Part shown: positions 42,690-54,752 of the stretch, in pieces
Position numbering within the stretch: position 1 is the stretch's first letter
Layout: the number at the start of each line of letters is the position of its first letter
Origin: Vibrio tasmaniensis 1F-187
Lineage (GTDB): Bacteria; Pseudomonadota; Gammaproteobacteria; Enterobacterales; Vibrionaceae
Direction: 5' to 3'
NCBI RefSeq assembly: GCF_000272405.2
Contig: NZ_AJZM02000313.1
Span: 4,595 to 68,594 of the forward strand
DNA: 64,000 nucleotides
Notes under the pieces: model-generated
What the model saw: only the letters and a program-made list of their open reading frames with translations
Told to the model about the DNA's origin: nothing
Databases searched by the model: none
Position numbers and translations under genes: made by a program

Positions 42690-43571
42690 ATGTCTAAGCG
42701 TGGTTTAGGAAAGGGGCTAGATGCATTGCTTGCAACTAGCTCATTAGCTCGTGAAAAGCAGCAAGTTGCTTCTTATAGTCAGGCGTTGTCGGCTGATGGT
42801 GAGCTTATCGAATTGGCTGTTGGTTGCTTAAAGCCAGGTGTATATCAACCGCGTAAGGATATTGCGCCGGAAGCGCTAGAAGAGCTGGCAGCATCAATCC
42901 AATCTCAAGGTATTATTCAGCCAATCGTTGTACGCCCCTTAGCACACGACCAGTTTGAGATTATTGCTGGCGAACGTCGTTGGAGAGCTGCTCGTCAAGC
43001 TGGCCTTAAGCAAGTGCCATGTCTAATTAAGAGAGTCGAAGACAAGGCCGCGATTGCGATGGCATTGATCGAGAACATTCAGCGTGAAGACTTGAATGCT
43101 ATCGAAGAAGCACAAGCGTTAGAGCGCTTGCAGAACGAATTTGAGCTGACACATCAACAAGTTGCTGAAGTGATCGGTAAATCGAGAGCAACGGTTAGTA
43201 ACTTATTACGTCTAAATCAGCTCGAAAATGAAGTAAAAGGTTTAGTTTCCAACAAACACCTGGAAATGGGGCATGCTAGAGCATTGCTTGCGCTCGAAGG
43301 CGATACCCAGGTTGAGGCAGCAAACACTGCGGCAACCAAAAAAATGACCGTGCGTCAAACTGAGCAGCTTGTTAAAAAGTGCTTAAAGCCAGACGTTGAA
43401 TCAGAATCGAAGCAAGAAGACACTGAAGCTATCGAACTTTCACGAAGACTCACGGAAAAATTGCAAGCAAACGTTTCAGTTACTCGTTCTGTTAGTGGGA
43501 AGTCAAAAGTGACAATTACTCTTGATGAGCCTCACAAATTAGATCAACTTATTGCTAAATTAGAGTACTAA
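42690..43571 (+). CDS. parB: ParB chromosome partitioning CTPase/DNA-binding protein
   Basis: 293 residues. The N-terminal CTP-binding ParB/Srx fold has the box GERRWRAARQAGL and IENIQREDLNAIEEA. A helix-turn-helix follows (THQQVAEVIGKSRATVSNLLRL, in parts), then a C-terminal dimer domain. It binds parS and slides along DNA as a CTP-dependent clamp. The only parS-like site I noticed is in recF (28004-28019). Confidence 0.97.
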   Translation: MSKRGLGKGLDALLATSSLAREKQQVASYSQALSADGELIELAVGCLKPGVYQPRKDIAPEALEELAASIQSQGIIQPIVVRPLAHDQFEIIAGERRWRAARQAGLKQVPCLIKRVEDKAAIAMALIENIQREDLNAIEEAQALERLQNEFELTHQQVAEVIGKSRATVSNLLRLNQLENEVKGLVSNKHLEMGHARALLALEGDTQVEAANTAATKKMTVRQTEQLVKKCLKPDVESESKQEDTEAIELSRRLTEKLQANVSVTRSVSGKSKVTITLDEPHKLDQLIAKLEY

Positions 43572-43670
43572 GTGAGATAATTGATTTAGGTCAATTATGT
43601 AATGAACAAGTGATTTCGTACAAAAGTTGTCGGTTTGTATACAAAAATGTAAATGATTGCTGCATTCTTA

Positions 43671-43698
43671 TTGCAATCAATTTGGCTGAACGTATAAT
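43671..43698 (+). promoter_or_regulatory. Putative atp operon promoter
   Basis: TTGCAA (43671-43676) and a perfect TATAAT (43693-43698) with a 16-bp spacer, about 65 bp before atpI, lie in the 192-bp parB-atpI gap. Confidence 0.6.
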
Positions 43699-43763
43699 TT
43701 TCGCCAATTTATCAGCACGCTTTTAAGCGAGTATCAAAGTAGGCTTAAAAGAGGAACGAATAC

Positions 43764-44153
43764 ATGGTAGCGGCGTTAGCAAGACCAGGACGAGTGCTTG
43801 CAAAGCAAATGTTATTGATCGAGCTTAGCGCGGTTATATTAGTGGCGATAGGGTTAGGTTTAGCTGTTAATCCTGATTGGGGTTTTGCTGCATTAATCGG
43901 TGGCGGTATTTTTGTCATCGCGAATGTAGTTTTTTGTGTGTGTGCTTTTCTATTTTGTGGAGCTCGCGCAACTAAGTTAGTTGCGGCGTCGTTCTATGCA
44001 GGTGAAGCGCTCAAAATCTTAATCACAGTTCTACTATTCTCTATCGTCTACATGTATATGCAGGTGGAATTAATTCCCCTCAAACTGACCTATTTACTGG
44101 TTCTAGGTATTAATATCTTTGCGCCAGTGCTTTTCATTAACAATAAAAAATAG
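43764..44153 (+). CDS. atpI: ATP synthase protein I
   Basis: 129 residues, small and hydrophobic with four predicted spans. AtpI (UncI) assists assembly of the c-ring and may affect Mg2+ handling. It is identified by its position as first gene of the atp operon and by its topology. It begins MVAALARPGRVLAKQML, typical of Vibrio AtpI. atpB follows after 8 bp. Confidence 0.93.
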   Translation: MVAALARPGRVLAKQMLLIELSAVILVAIGLGLAVNPDWGFAALIGGGIFVIANVVFCVCAFLFCGARATKLVAASFYAGEALKILITVLLFSIVYMYMQVELIPLKLTYLLVLGINIFAPVLFINNKK

Positions 44154-44158
44154 GATGA

Positions 44159-44960
<802 letters not shown>

Positions 44961-45009
44961 AAAATTTTTAAGCTTTATTCTAACTATTAATGTTAATCGG
45001 AGAACGTAA

Positions 45010-45267
<258 letters not shown>

Positions 45268-45326
45268 TTAACTTCTAAATAGTTAATTAAATTTTTGTAG
45301 TTGATTCTTAACGAGGGGTAGCTGTT

Positions 45327-45797
45327 GTGAATATGAACGCAACTCTGCTAGGTCAAGCAATTGCTTTTTCACTGTTTGTTTGGTTCTGCATGAAATATGT
45401 ATGGCCACCAATCATGCAAGCAATTGAAGAACGTCAGAAAAAAATTGCTGACGGTCTGGTAGCCGCTGAACGCGCTGCTAAAGACTTGAACCTGGCACAA
45501 GCCAACGCTTCTGAGCAAATGAAAGAAGCAAAGCGCACTGCAACTGAGGTTATTGATCAGGCAAACAAACGTAAAGCTCAAATTATTGATGAAGCACGCG
45601 AAGAGGCTCAGGCAGAACGCCAGAAGATCTTAGCGCAAGCTGAAGCAGAAATTGAAGCAGAGCGTACACGTGCCCGTGATGACCTGCGCAAACAAGTCGC
45701 AACTCTGGCTATAGCTGGTGCTGAGAAAATCCTTGAACGTACAATCGATAAAGATGTACACGATGATCTTCTTAACAACATTACTGCAAAACTTTAA
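45327..45797 (+). CDS. atpF: ATP synthase subunit b
   Basis: 156 residues from a GTG start ([10 protein letters not shown]). One N-terminal membrane helix is followed by a long charged alpha-helical coiled coil ([20 protein letters not shown], in parts) that dimerises as the peripheral stalk. Length and sequence are typical of gammaproteobacteria. Confidence 0.97.
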   Translation: MNMNATLLGQAIAFSLFVWFCMKYVWPPIMQAIEERQKKIADGLVAAERAAKDLNLAQANASEQMKEAKRTATEVIDQANKRKAQIIDEAREEAQAERQKILAQAEAEIEAERTRARDDLRKQVATLAIAGAEKILERTIDKDVHDDLLNNITAKL

Positions 45798-45812
45798 AGC
45801 AAGGGGCTGTAT

Positions 45813-46346
45813 ATGTCTGATTTGACTACAATCGCACGCCCCTATGCTAAAGCAGCGTTTGACTTTGCGGTAGATAAAGGTGAGCTAGACCAATGGGGTC
45901 AAATGCTTACTTTTGCTGCCGAAGTGGCACAAAATGATGATGTTCACAATTTATTAAGCGGTTCTATGACTGCTGAAAAATTAGCTGAAGTATTCATTGT
46001 AATTTGTGGCGAACAATTTGATGAATTCGGTCAGAACTTAATTAAAGTGATGGCAGAGAATGGCCGCTTAATGGCTTTTCCTGATGTTTGTAAAGAGTTC
46101 TTTATACTCAAAAAAGAGTATGAGAAAGAGATCGACGTTGAAGTAACTTCAGCGGTAGAACTTTCTGAAGAACAACGTGCAGAGATCAGCAGCAAATTGG
46201 AACAGCGCTTAGCGCGCAAAGTTCAGCTGAATTGCAGTATAGATGAGACTCTACTTAGTGGAGTTATTATTCGAGCCGGAGACCTAGTCATCGATAACTC
46301 AGCGCGCAGTCGTTTAGACCGCCTGAGCGATGCATTGCAGTCTTAA
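45813..46346 (+). CDS. atpH: ATP synthase subunit delta
   Basis: 177 residues with the opening [14 protein letters not shown] and the C-terminal family signature [22 protein letters not shown] (in parts). It connects the peripheral stalk to the top of F1. The gap to atpA is 13 bp. Confidence 0.97.
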   Translation: MSDLTTIARPYAKAAFDFAVDKGELDQWGQMLTFAAEVAQNDDVHNLLSGSMTAEKLAEVFIVICGEQFDEFGQNLIKVMAENGRLMAFPDVCKEFFILKKEYEKEIDVEVTSAVELSEEQRAEISSKLEQRLARKVQLNCSIDETLLSGVIIRAGDLVIDNSARSRLDRLSDALQS

Positions 46347-46359
46347 TGGGGATTGGAGC

Positions 46360-47901
46360 ATGCAACTTAATTCCACTGAAATTAGCGATCTAATTAAACA
46401 ACGTATTGAATCTTTCGACGTTGTTAGTGAAGCTCGCAATGAAGGTACTATCGTTTCTGTAAGCGATGGCATCCTTAGCATCCACGGCCTAGCGGACGTG
46501 ATGCAAGGTGAAATGATCGAACTACCGGGTGGCCGTTACGCTCTAGCACTAAACTTGAACCGTGATTCGGTTGGTGCTGTTGTAATGGGCCCGTATGCTG
46601 ACCTACAGGAAGGCATGAAAGTTACAGGTACTGGTCGTATTCTAGAAGTACCAGTAGGTCCTGAAATGCTTGGTCGTGTTGTAAACACGCTAGGTGAGCC
46701 AATTGATGGTAAAGGTCCAATCGAAGCTAAATTGACTTCGCCTGTAGAAATTATCGCACCAGGTGTAATCGACCGTAAATCGGTAGATCAACCTGTTCAA
46801 ACTGGTTACAAGTCTGTTGACTCAATGATCCCTATCGGTCGTGGTCAACGTGAGCTTATCATCGGTGACCGTCAGACTGGTAAAACAGCAATGGCGATCG
46901 ATGCGATTATTAACCAAAAAGATTCTGGTATTTTCTCTATCTACGTAGCTATCGGCCAAAAAGCGTCGACTATTGCTAACGTAGTTCGCAAACTAGAAGA
47001 GCACGGCGCACTAGCAAACACTGTTGTTGTTGTTGCATCTGCCTCTGAATCTGCAGCGCTGCAATACCTTGCACCGTATGCTGGTTGTGCGATGGGCGAA
47101 TACTTCCGTGATCGCGGTGAAGATGCACTGATTGTTTATGATGATCTATCTAAGCAAGCTGTCGCTTACCGTCAAATCTCGCTACTACTTAAGCGTCCAC
47201 CAGGTCGTGAAGCGTTCCCAGGTGATGTTTTCTACCTTCACTCTCGTCTACTAGAGCGTGCAGCTCGTGTAAGCGAAGCATACGTAGAAAAATTCACTAA
47301 CGGTGAAGTGACAGGCAAGACTGGTTCTTTAACAGCTCTTCCTATCATCGAAACGCAAGCTGGTGACGTATCTGCATTCGTACCAACGAACGTAATCTCG
47401 ATTACTGATGGTCAGATCTTCCTACAAACTGAGCTGTTCAACGCGGGCGTACGTCCAGCTGTTGACCCTGGTATCTCAGTTTCTCGTGTAGGTGGTTCGG
47501 CGCAGACTAAAATCATCAAGAAGCTATCTGGCGGTATCCGTACTGCTCTAGCTCAATACCGTGAACTTGCAGCATTTGCTCAGTTCTCTTCGGATCTTGA
47601 TGAAGCGACTAAGAAGCAGCTAGACCACGGTCAAAAAGTTACAGAACTGATGAAGCAGAAGCAATACGCTCCTATGTCTGTATTTGACCAAGCTCTAGTA
47701 ATCTTCGCTGCAGAGCGTGGATACCTTCAAGACGTTGAACTTTCTAAAGTTCTAGACTTTGAAGCTGCTTTACTGTCGTTTGCTCGTGGTCAATACGCTG
47801 ATCTAGTAACACAGATCGACGCAACGGGTGCTTTCAACAAAGAAATCGAAGCTGAGCTGAAGAAGCTTGTTGACGATTTCAAGGCAACCCAGACCTGGTA
47901 A
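46360..47901 (+). CDS. atpA: ATP synthase subunit alpha
   Basis: 513 residues from the ATG at 46360, which gives [16 protein letters not shown] and is preceded by GGAG. An in-frame ATG at 46330 lies within atpH and is rejected. The noncatalytic nucleotide-binding Walker A is [14 protein letters not shown], and the signature [17 protein letters not shown] is present. It forms the F1 hexamer with the beta subunit. Confidence 0.98.
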   Translation: MQLNSTEISDLIKQRIESFDVVSEARNEGTIVSVSDGILSIHGLADVMQGEMIELPGGRYALALNLNRDSVGAVVMGPYADLQEGMKVTGTGRILEVPVGPEMLGRVVNTLGEPIDGKGPIEAKLTSPVEIIAPGVIDRKSVDQPVQTGYKSVDSMIPIGRGQRELIIGDRQTGKTAMAIDAIINQKDSGIFSIYVAIGQKASTIANVVRKLEEHGALANTVVVVASASESAALQYLAPYAGCAMGEYFRDRGEDALIVYDDLSKQAVAYRQISLLLKRPPGREAFPGDVFYLHSRLLERAARVSEAYVEKFTNGEVTGKTGSLTALPIIETQAGDVSAFVPTNVISITDGQIFLQTELFNAGVRPAVDPGISVSRVGGSAQTKIIKKLSGGIRTALAQYRELAAFAQFSSDLDEATKKQLDHGQKVTELMKQKQYAPMSVFDQALVIFAAERGYLQDVELSKVLDFEAALLSFARGQYADLVTQIDATGAFNKEIEAELKKLVDDFKATQTW

Positions 47902-47949
47902 TTGGTAGGTGGTCTTAGGGCCACCTCATACCATTAACGGAGAGTAACG

Positions 47950-48816
47950 ATGGCCGGCGCAAAAGAGATACGTAATAAAATCGGTAGTGTTAAAAGCACA
48001 CAGAAGATTACGAAAGCAATGGAAATGGTAGCAGCTTCAAAAATGCGTCGTTCTCAAGACGCAATGGAAGCTACTCGTCCATATGCAGAAACAATGCGTA
48101 AAGTGATCGGTCATTTGGCTAATGGTAGCCTCGAGTATAAGCATCCTTATCTTGAGGAACGTGAAGCCAAACGTGTTGGTTACATCATCGTTTCTACAGA
48201 CCGTGGTCTTTGTGGTGGTTTGAACATTAACTTGTTCAAGAAAGCCATGAACGACATGAAAGATTGGTCTGAGAAAGGTGCTGATGTTGAGCTTGCAATT
48301 GTAGGCTCTAAAGCAACAGCATTTTTCAACAACAGCGGCGCGAAAGTAGCAGCTCAAGTTTCTGGTCTGGGCGATCGTCCAAGCCTTGAAGACTTGATTG
48401 GCTCTGTGAGCGTTATGCTGAAGAAATATGATGAAGGCGAACTAGATCGCCTGTTCGTAGTGTTCAACAAGTTTGAAAACACTATGGTTCAAGAACCAAC
48501 GATCGATCAATTACTTCCTTTGCCTAAATCAGACAGCGAAGAAATGAAACGCAGTCATTCTTGGGACTACATTTATGAGCCCGAGCCAAAGCCACTACTA
48601 GATGCACTATTGGTTCGCTATGTCGAATCTCAAGTGTACCAAGGTGTGGTCGAGAACCTTGCTTGTGAGCAAGCGGCTCGAATGATTGCAATGAAATCAG
48701 CAACAGATAATGCTGGTGACATTATTGATGACTTAGAACTTGTGTATAACAAAGCCCGTCAATCGGCGATTACACAAGAACTTTCTGAGATCGTTTCAGG
48801 CGCAGCTGCGGTTTAA
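47950..48816 (+). CDS. atpG: ATP synthase subunit gamma
   Basis: 288 residues, the central rotor shaft of F1. The N-terminal helix ([20 protein letters not shown], in parts) and the C-terminal signature [19 protein letters not shown] are present and complete. Confidence 0.98.
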   Translation: MAGAKEIRNKIGSVKSTQKITKAMEMVAASKMRRSQDAMEATRPYAETMRKVIGHLANGSLEYKHPYLEEREAKRVGYIIVSTDRGLCGGLNINLFKKAMNDMKDWSEKGADVELAIVGSKATAFFNNSGAKVAAQVSGLGDRPSLEDLIGSVSVMLKKYDEGELDRLFVVFNKFENTMVQEPTIDQLLPLPKSDSEEMKRSHSWDYIYEPEPKPLLDALLVRYVESQVYQGVVENLACEQAARMIAMKSATDNAGDIIDDLELVYNKARQSAITQELSEIVSGAAAV

Positions 48817-48832
48817 GCTTAGGTAAAACTAA

Positions 48833-50254
<1,422 letters not shown>

Positions 50255-50272
50255 GGCTAACTAGGAGGCGAT

Positions 50273-50695
50273 ATGGCAGCAATAACCTTTCACCTAGACG
50301 TTGTAAGTGCCGAGAAACAAATTTTCTCTGGTCTTGTTGAGACGTTTCAGGTGACCGGTAGTGAGGGTGAGCTTGGTATTTTCCATGGTCACACTCCACT
50401 GCTGACCGCTATCAAGCCTGGTATGGTGCGTATTGTTAAGCAGCACGGCCACGAAGAAATTATTTATGTTTCTGGTGGTATGGTAGAAGTTCAGCCTGGT
50501 ACAGCGACTGTACTGGCTGATACAGCTATCCGTGGTGAAGAGCTAGACGCAGCAAAGGCGGAAGAAGCTAAACGCAAGGCTGTGGAGAATATCCAAAATC
50601 AGCATGGCGATATAGACTTCGCACAAGCGGCCGGTGAACTGGCTAAAGCCATTGCTCAGTTACGAGTTATCGAACTGACAAAGCAGCGTCGTTAA
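50273..50695 (+). CDS. atpC: ATP synthase subunit epsilon
   Basis: 140 residues. The N-terminal beta-sandwich ([20 protein letters not shown], in parts, and [19 protein letters not shown]) is followed by a C-terminal helical hairpin that can inhibit the enzyme. It is the last gene of the atp operon and is followed by a terminator at 50723-50748. Confidence 0.97.
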   Translation: MAAITFHLDVVSAEKQIFSGLVETFQVTGSEGELGIFHGHTPLLTAIKPGMVRIVKQHGHEEIIYVSGGMVEVQPGTATVLADTAIRGEELDAAKAEEAKRKAVENIQNQHGDIDFAQAAGELAKAIAQLRVIELTKQRR

Positions 50696-50722
50696 TCTTT
50701 TTAAGATTATAGACTCTGAGAT

Positions 50723-50748
50723 AAAGGCGACCTAAGGGTCGCCTTTTT
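50723..50748 (+). terminator. atp operon terminator
   Basis: AAGGCGACC - TAAG - GGTCGCCTT hairpin followed by TTT. The stem sequence is nearly the same as that of the yidC terminator at 36919-36947. Confidence 0.88.
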
Positions 50749-50877
50749 GCATTTTTAGGTTCTGAAAAATGCACCTTTTAAGCACCACTACTGGTTAAAT
50801 GGTTATTGTGATTTAATTTTTTTGCCAAAAACGGTTACAATATCGGCTTAATAAAAATACTGTTGGATAGGTTTACA

Positions 50878-52239
50878 ATGAAGTTTAGCGCAGTGATTCT
50901 CGCGGCGGGCAAAGGCACTCGCATGTATTCAAACACACCAAAGGTTCTGCACACGCTAGCGGGTAAGCCAATGGTGAAGCATGTTATCGATACATGTAAT
51001 GGTTTAGGCGCTCAAAATATCAACCTGGTTTACGGCCACGGTGGTGATCAGATGAAGGCTACTCTAGCTGAAGAGTCTGTAAATTGGGCACTGCAAGCTG
51101 AGCAGCTAGGTACTGGTCACGCTGTAGATCAAGCATCTGCACATTTCGCTGATGATGAAAAAGTATTGGTGCTATACGGTGATGTTCCACTAATCTCTCC
51201 TGAAACCATTGAAAACCTATTAGACGCTCAACCAAACGGTGGTATCGCACTACTAACGGTCGTGTTAGACAACCCGATGGGCTACGGTCGTATCATTCGT
51301 CGCAATGGCCCGGTTGTCGCTATCGTTGAGCAAAAAGATGCAACCGATGAGCAGAAGCTTATCAAAGAGATTAATACTGGCGTTATGGTTGCTACTGGTG
51401 GCGATCTGAAACGTTGGTTGTCTGGCTTAAGCAACGATAACGCACAAGGTGAATACTACCTGACTGACGTTATTGCAGCGGCTCACGATGAAGGGCGTGC
51501 GGTTGAGGCTGTACATCCAGTAAGCCCAATTGAAGTTGAAGGCGTGAACGACCGCTCTCAACTGGCTCGTCTAGAGCGCGCTTACCAAGCTGAACAAGCA
51601 GACAAGTTATTAAAGCAAGGCGTAATGTTACGTGACCCAAGCCGCTTTGACCTACGTGGTGAGCTTCAATGTGGTATGGATGTTGAGATTGATACCAACG
51701 TAATCATTGAAGGCAGCGTAAGCATTGGTGATAACGTGGTTATCGGCACTGGTTGTGTACTTAAAGACTGTGAGATTGATGACAACACTATCGTTCGCCC
51801 ATACAGCGTAATCGAAGGTGCGACAATTGGTGAAGACTGTACGGTTGGTCCTTTCACTCGCTTACGTCCAGGAGCTGACATGCGTAACAATTCGCATGTA
51901 GGTAACTTTGTTGAAGTGAAGAACACTCGTCTTGGTGAGGGTTCTAAAGCGAATCACCTTACTTACCTAGGTGATGCTGAGATCGGTCAACGTGTAAATG
52001 TGGGTGCGGGTGCTATCACTTGTAACTACGATGGCGCGAACAAGTTTAAGACCATCATTGGCGATGACGTATTTGTTGGCTCAGACAGCCAATTGATCGC
52101 ACCTGTTACTATTGGCAACGGCGCAACTGTCGGTGCGGGCTCAACGGTGACTCGTGATGTTGCTGAGAACGAGCTTGTTATTAGTCGTGCGAAAGAACGT
52201 AAAATTGCCAACTGGCAGCGTCCGACTAAGAAAAAGTAG
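50878..52239 (+). CDS. glmU: GlmU bifunctional UDP-GlcNAc synthesis enzyme
   Basis: 453 residues from the ATG at 50878. The N-terminal uridyltransferase domain has [21 protein letters not shown] (in parts). The C-terminal left-handed beta-helix of hexapeptide repeats carries glucosamine-1-phosphate acetyltransferase (region [20 protein letters not shown], in parts). It makes UDP-GlcNAc for peptidoglycan and LPS. It often follows atpC in gammaproteobacteria. It ends before the bidirectional terminator at 52314-52343. Confidence 0.98.
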   Translation: MKFSAVILAAGKGTRMYSNTPKVLHTLAGKPMVKHVIDTCNGLGAQNINLVYGHGGDQMKATLAEESVNWALQAEQLGTGHAVDQASAHFADDEKVLVLYGDVPLISPETIENLLDAQPNGGIALLTVVLDNPMGYGRIIRRNGPVVAIVEQKDATDEQKLIKEINTGVMVATGGDLKRWLSGLSNDNAQGEYYLTDVIAAAHDEGRAVEAVHPVSPIEVEGVNDRSQLARLERAYQAEQADKLLKQGVMLRDPSRFDLRGELQCGMDVEIDTNVIIEGSVSIGDNVVIGTGCVLKDCEIDDNTIVRPYSVIEGATIGEDCTVGPFTRLRPGADMRNNSHVGNFVEVKNTRLGEGSKANHLTYLGDAEIGQRVNVGAGAITCNYDGANKFKTIIGDDVFVGSDSQLIAPVTIGNGATVGAGSTVTRDVAENELVISRAKERKIANWQRPTKKK

Positions 52240-52313
52240 CCTCAACTATAAAGCAGATGACAGCGATAGAGCTAATAGCACTGCTATTGGTTTTTCTTAG
52301 ATATCTAGATATA

Positions 52314-52343
52314 AAAAAAGAGCGACTAATATCGCTCTTTTTT
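52314..52343. terminator. Bidirectional terminator between glmU and punC
   Basis: AAAAAAAGAGCGA pairs with TCGCTCTTTTTT around a short AT-rich loop; the flanking A and T tracts serve both convergent genes. Confidence 0.85.
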
Positions 52344-52362
52344 GTTTTCTTTAACCGAGAAA

Positions 52363-53574
52363 CTAGTCTTGTTTCTCGTCAGCGACCACTCGAGAGTTGT
52401 CTGGTGTCGCGAAGTGTTCAGAAAGTTCTTTGTTCGAAACAATATAGCCAATCCACAATGCACCCAAACAAATCACAACCGCGATACCCGTTGCGCTTAG
52501 TGCTTGGCTAGCCATTGCCGCGACCAATGCACTTGATAGGCCACTGATACTGATTTGCAGGCTGTTTTGTAGGCCAGCAGCTGTTGCTGGGCTTTGCTTA
52601 GCACTTGATAGAGCACGGTTAACTACTATTGGGTAAAGTGCACCGTTTGCTACTGCAATCAAACAGAAAGGCGCAAGCAGAGGCCAGATTGACGTCAGTT
52701 CCCACTGTGATGCAATGAAGATAAGCATCGCTGCAACGCTGAACAAACCGATAAGATTTCTTAGTACAACGCCATCACCATATTTCTTCACCGCTTGCTT
52801 ACCGAAATAACCACCCGCCATGAACGCGATTGTCTGTGGGATAAAGCTCAAGCCGATGTCTTTTGCTTCATAACCTAGCTGAGCCATTATCTCTGGCATA
52901 CCTGTTAGGTAAGCGAAGAACGCTGCAGATGCCGAAGCAAACATTAAAACATTACCCATGTAAGGCTTTGATTTTATCAACATCTTGATGTCTGTCTTAA
53001 TCGATGTCTGCTTTACTTCAGGCGCTTCTTTTGGTTGAGCCATTGTTGTTGCAATTAGTAGTGCGCCCATCAAAGTCAATGTAATGAAGATACTGTGCCA
53101 GCCAAAGCTGTTTGCTAGCAACACACCCAGTTGAGGTGCTAGTGCTGGAGATAGCGCTACTAGAGGCATGATAGTAGCAAAAATTTGCTGGCTACTGCTT
53201 TGCGAGTAACGCTTGATAACCATTGCTTGCCAGATTACCGCAGGCGCACACACACCGATCGCTTGAATGAAGCGTAGTGTTAGTAGGTGCCATACCTCGG
53301 TGCTGAATGCCAAGCCGAATGACGCTGCCGTAAAGATAACAAGACCAACCGCTAGTGTGTTGCGATGACCATACTTGTCACTCGCCAGACCCCAAAGAAG
53401 CTGACCCATTGCCATACCGCCAAGGAATACAGTTAGAGACAGAGCAATCTGCTCTGGACCGGTTGCGAAATCAACTTCCATTGCCTTAAATGCAGGAAGG
53501 TACATATCGGTCGCAATAAAGCCAAGCATTGAAAGTACTGCAAGGTAGACCAATTGAAATTTAGAAATATTCAT
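52363..53574 (-). CDS. punC: Bcr/CflA-family MFS transporter, PunC-like (purine nucleosides)
   Basis: 403 residues with 12 predicted membrane spans. The start LVYLAVLSMLGFIATDMYLPAF, RFIQAIGVCAPAVIWQAMV and IMPLVALSPALAPQLG (each read in parts) align by eye with E. coli PunC (YdhC), which carries purine nucleosides. The loop-2/3 MFS motif GLASDKYGHR is present. It is divergent from a PunR-like LysR gene, the same arrangement as in E. coli, which strengthens the call. Substrate is inferred from that similarity. Confidence 0.82.
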   Translation of the reverse strand: MNISKFQLVYLAVLSMLGFIATDMYLPAFKAMEVDFATGPEQIALSLTVFLGGMAMGQLLWGLASDKYGHRNTLAVGLVIFTAASFGLAFSTEVWHLLTLRFIQAIGVCAPAVIWQAMVIKRYSQSSSQQIFATIMPLVALSPALAPQLGVLLANSFGWHSIFITLTLMGALLIATTMAQPKEAPEVKQTSIKTDIKMLIKSKPYMGNVLMFASASAAFFAYLTGMPEIMAQLGYEAKDIGLSFIPQTIAFMAGGYFGKQAVKKYGDGVVLRNLIGLFSVAAMLIFIASQWELTSIWPLLAPFCLIAVANGALYPIVVNRALSSAKQSPATAAGLQNSLQISISGLSSALVAAMASQALSATGIAVVICLGALWIGYIVSNKELSEHFATPDNSRVVADEKQD

Positions 53575-53611
53575 AAGATGCCATTAAGCTAAAGGTAGTG
53601 ATGTTTTTATC

Positions 53612-53731
53612 ATCAAAAAAATTGTTTGATATACAGAAGTGAAGGCCCCTGTTTATTTGTGCTGACATTCTATTTTTCAGACCTGATAAAATAAAACGCT
53701 AAAATATGTGGTTATCAATCAAAAAATTTGA
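53612..53731. promoter_or_regulatory. punC-punR intergenic operator candidates
   Basis: Within the 163-bp divergent gap, ATCAAA-N7-TTTGAT lies at 53612-53630 and a compact TCAAA-AAA-TTTGA at 53719-53731, next to the punR start. Both fit the LysR-type T-N11-A dyad pattern with the same half-site. They are likely sites for PunR control of punC and of itself. Confidence 0.45.
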
Positions 53732-53737
53732 AGGCTT

Positions 53738-54652
53738 ATGTTCTCTAAATCTTCTTTAGAAATGCTCGATACTGTTGCTCGCTTAGGCAGTTTTACTGCG
53801 GCGGCAGAACAATTGCACAAAGTGCCCTCAGCGATCAGCTATGGGGTTAGGCAGGTAGAGCAAGAGCTTGATGTTCTACTTTTCAGACGGTTACCAAGAA
53901 AAGTAGAGCTGACACCTGCAGGTGAGTTGTTTATTGAAGAGGCTCGTCAACTGCTGAGACAGATGGAAGAACTCAGTGCCCAGACTCGCCGAGCTGCGCG
54001 TGGTTGGAAGAAAACCTTGCGCTTAACGCTTGATAACGTGGTTAAGCTCGACAAGATGAAGCCTATGATTGAAGAGTTTTATCAAACCTTTGAGTTCGCT
54101 GAGCTGCAGATTAACATGGAAGTGTTTAACGGCTCTTGGGAAGCCATTGCACAGGGCAGGGCGGATGTCGTGATTGGTGCAACCTCGGCGATTCCGGTTG
54201 GTGGTGACTTTGAAGTTAAGGATATGGGGCGGTTAGATTGGGCATTTGTGATGTCACCCAGTCACCCGTGTGTGCGAGAGCAAAACCTTAATGAAGCCTT
54301 TGTCAGTCAATACCCAGCAATATGTTTGGATGATACCTCTAGTGTACTGCCTAAGCGACACACAGGGCACTTTTCGAATCAAAGACGTCTATTGTTACCT
54401 AACTGGTACAGTGCGATAGAGTGTCTTAAAAATGGTGTTGGGGTGGGTTACATGCCAAGGCATATCGCCGCACCTATTATTGAGCAAGGTTTGCTGGTAG
54501 AAAAAATATTGCCCGAGCCAAGCCCGCAGAGTCATTGTTGTTTGGTGTGGCGAAAAGACGATAACCATAAATTGATCGAATGGATGGTCAAATATCTAGG
54601 ATCAAGTGAGCAACTTCACCAAGATTGGTTGGATCATCGTAAAGCGATCTAA
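53738..54652 (+). CDS. punR: PunR-like LysR-family regulator
   Basis: 304 residues. The N-terminal HTH reads GSFTAAAEQLHKVPSAISYGVRQ (in parts). Strong visual similarity to E. coli PunR (YdhB) includes PSAISYGVRQVEQEL, EVFNGSWEA, GATSAIPVGG, DTSSVLPKR and the ending YLGSSEQLHQDWL. PunR activates the nucleoside transporter punC on sensing purine nucleosides such as adenosine. It is divergent from punC. Its 3' end shares a bidirectional terminator with ilvA. Confidence 0.85.
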   Translation: MFSKSSLEMLDTVARLGSFTAAAEQLHKVPSAISYGVRQVEQELDVLLFRRLPRKVELTPAGELFIEEARQLLRQMEELSAQTRRAARGWKKTLRLTLDNVVKLDKMKPMIEEFYQTFEFAELQINMEVFNGSWEAIAQGRADVVIGATSAIPVGGDFEVKDMGRLDWAFVMSPSHPCVREQNLNEAFVSQYPAICLDDTSSVLPKRHTGHFSNQRRLLLPNWYSAIECLKNGVGVGYMPRHIAAPIIEQGLLVEKILPEPSPQSHCCLVWRKDDNHKLIEWMVKYLGSSEQLHQDWLDHRKAI

Positions 54653-54701
54653 TGATGTGATCCGTTGAAGATCATTCGGGTTAGGTTTGAATCAGCCCAA
54701 T

Positions 54702-54734
54702 AAAAAGAGCGAGTTATCATAACTCGCTCTTTTT
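54702..54734. terminator. Bidirectional terminator between punR and ilvA
   Basis: A nearly continuous palindrome, AAAAAGAGCGAGTTAT and its complement at 54719-54734, has A and T tracts at both ends. It stops the convergent punR and ilv transcripts. Confidence 0.88.
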
Positions 54735-54752
54735 CATGTTTAGGCCGAACTC

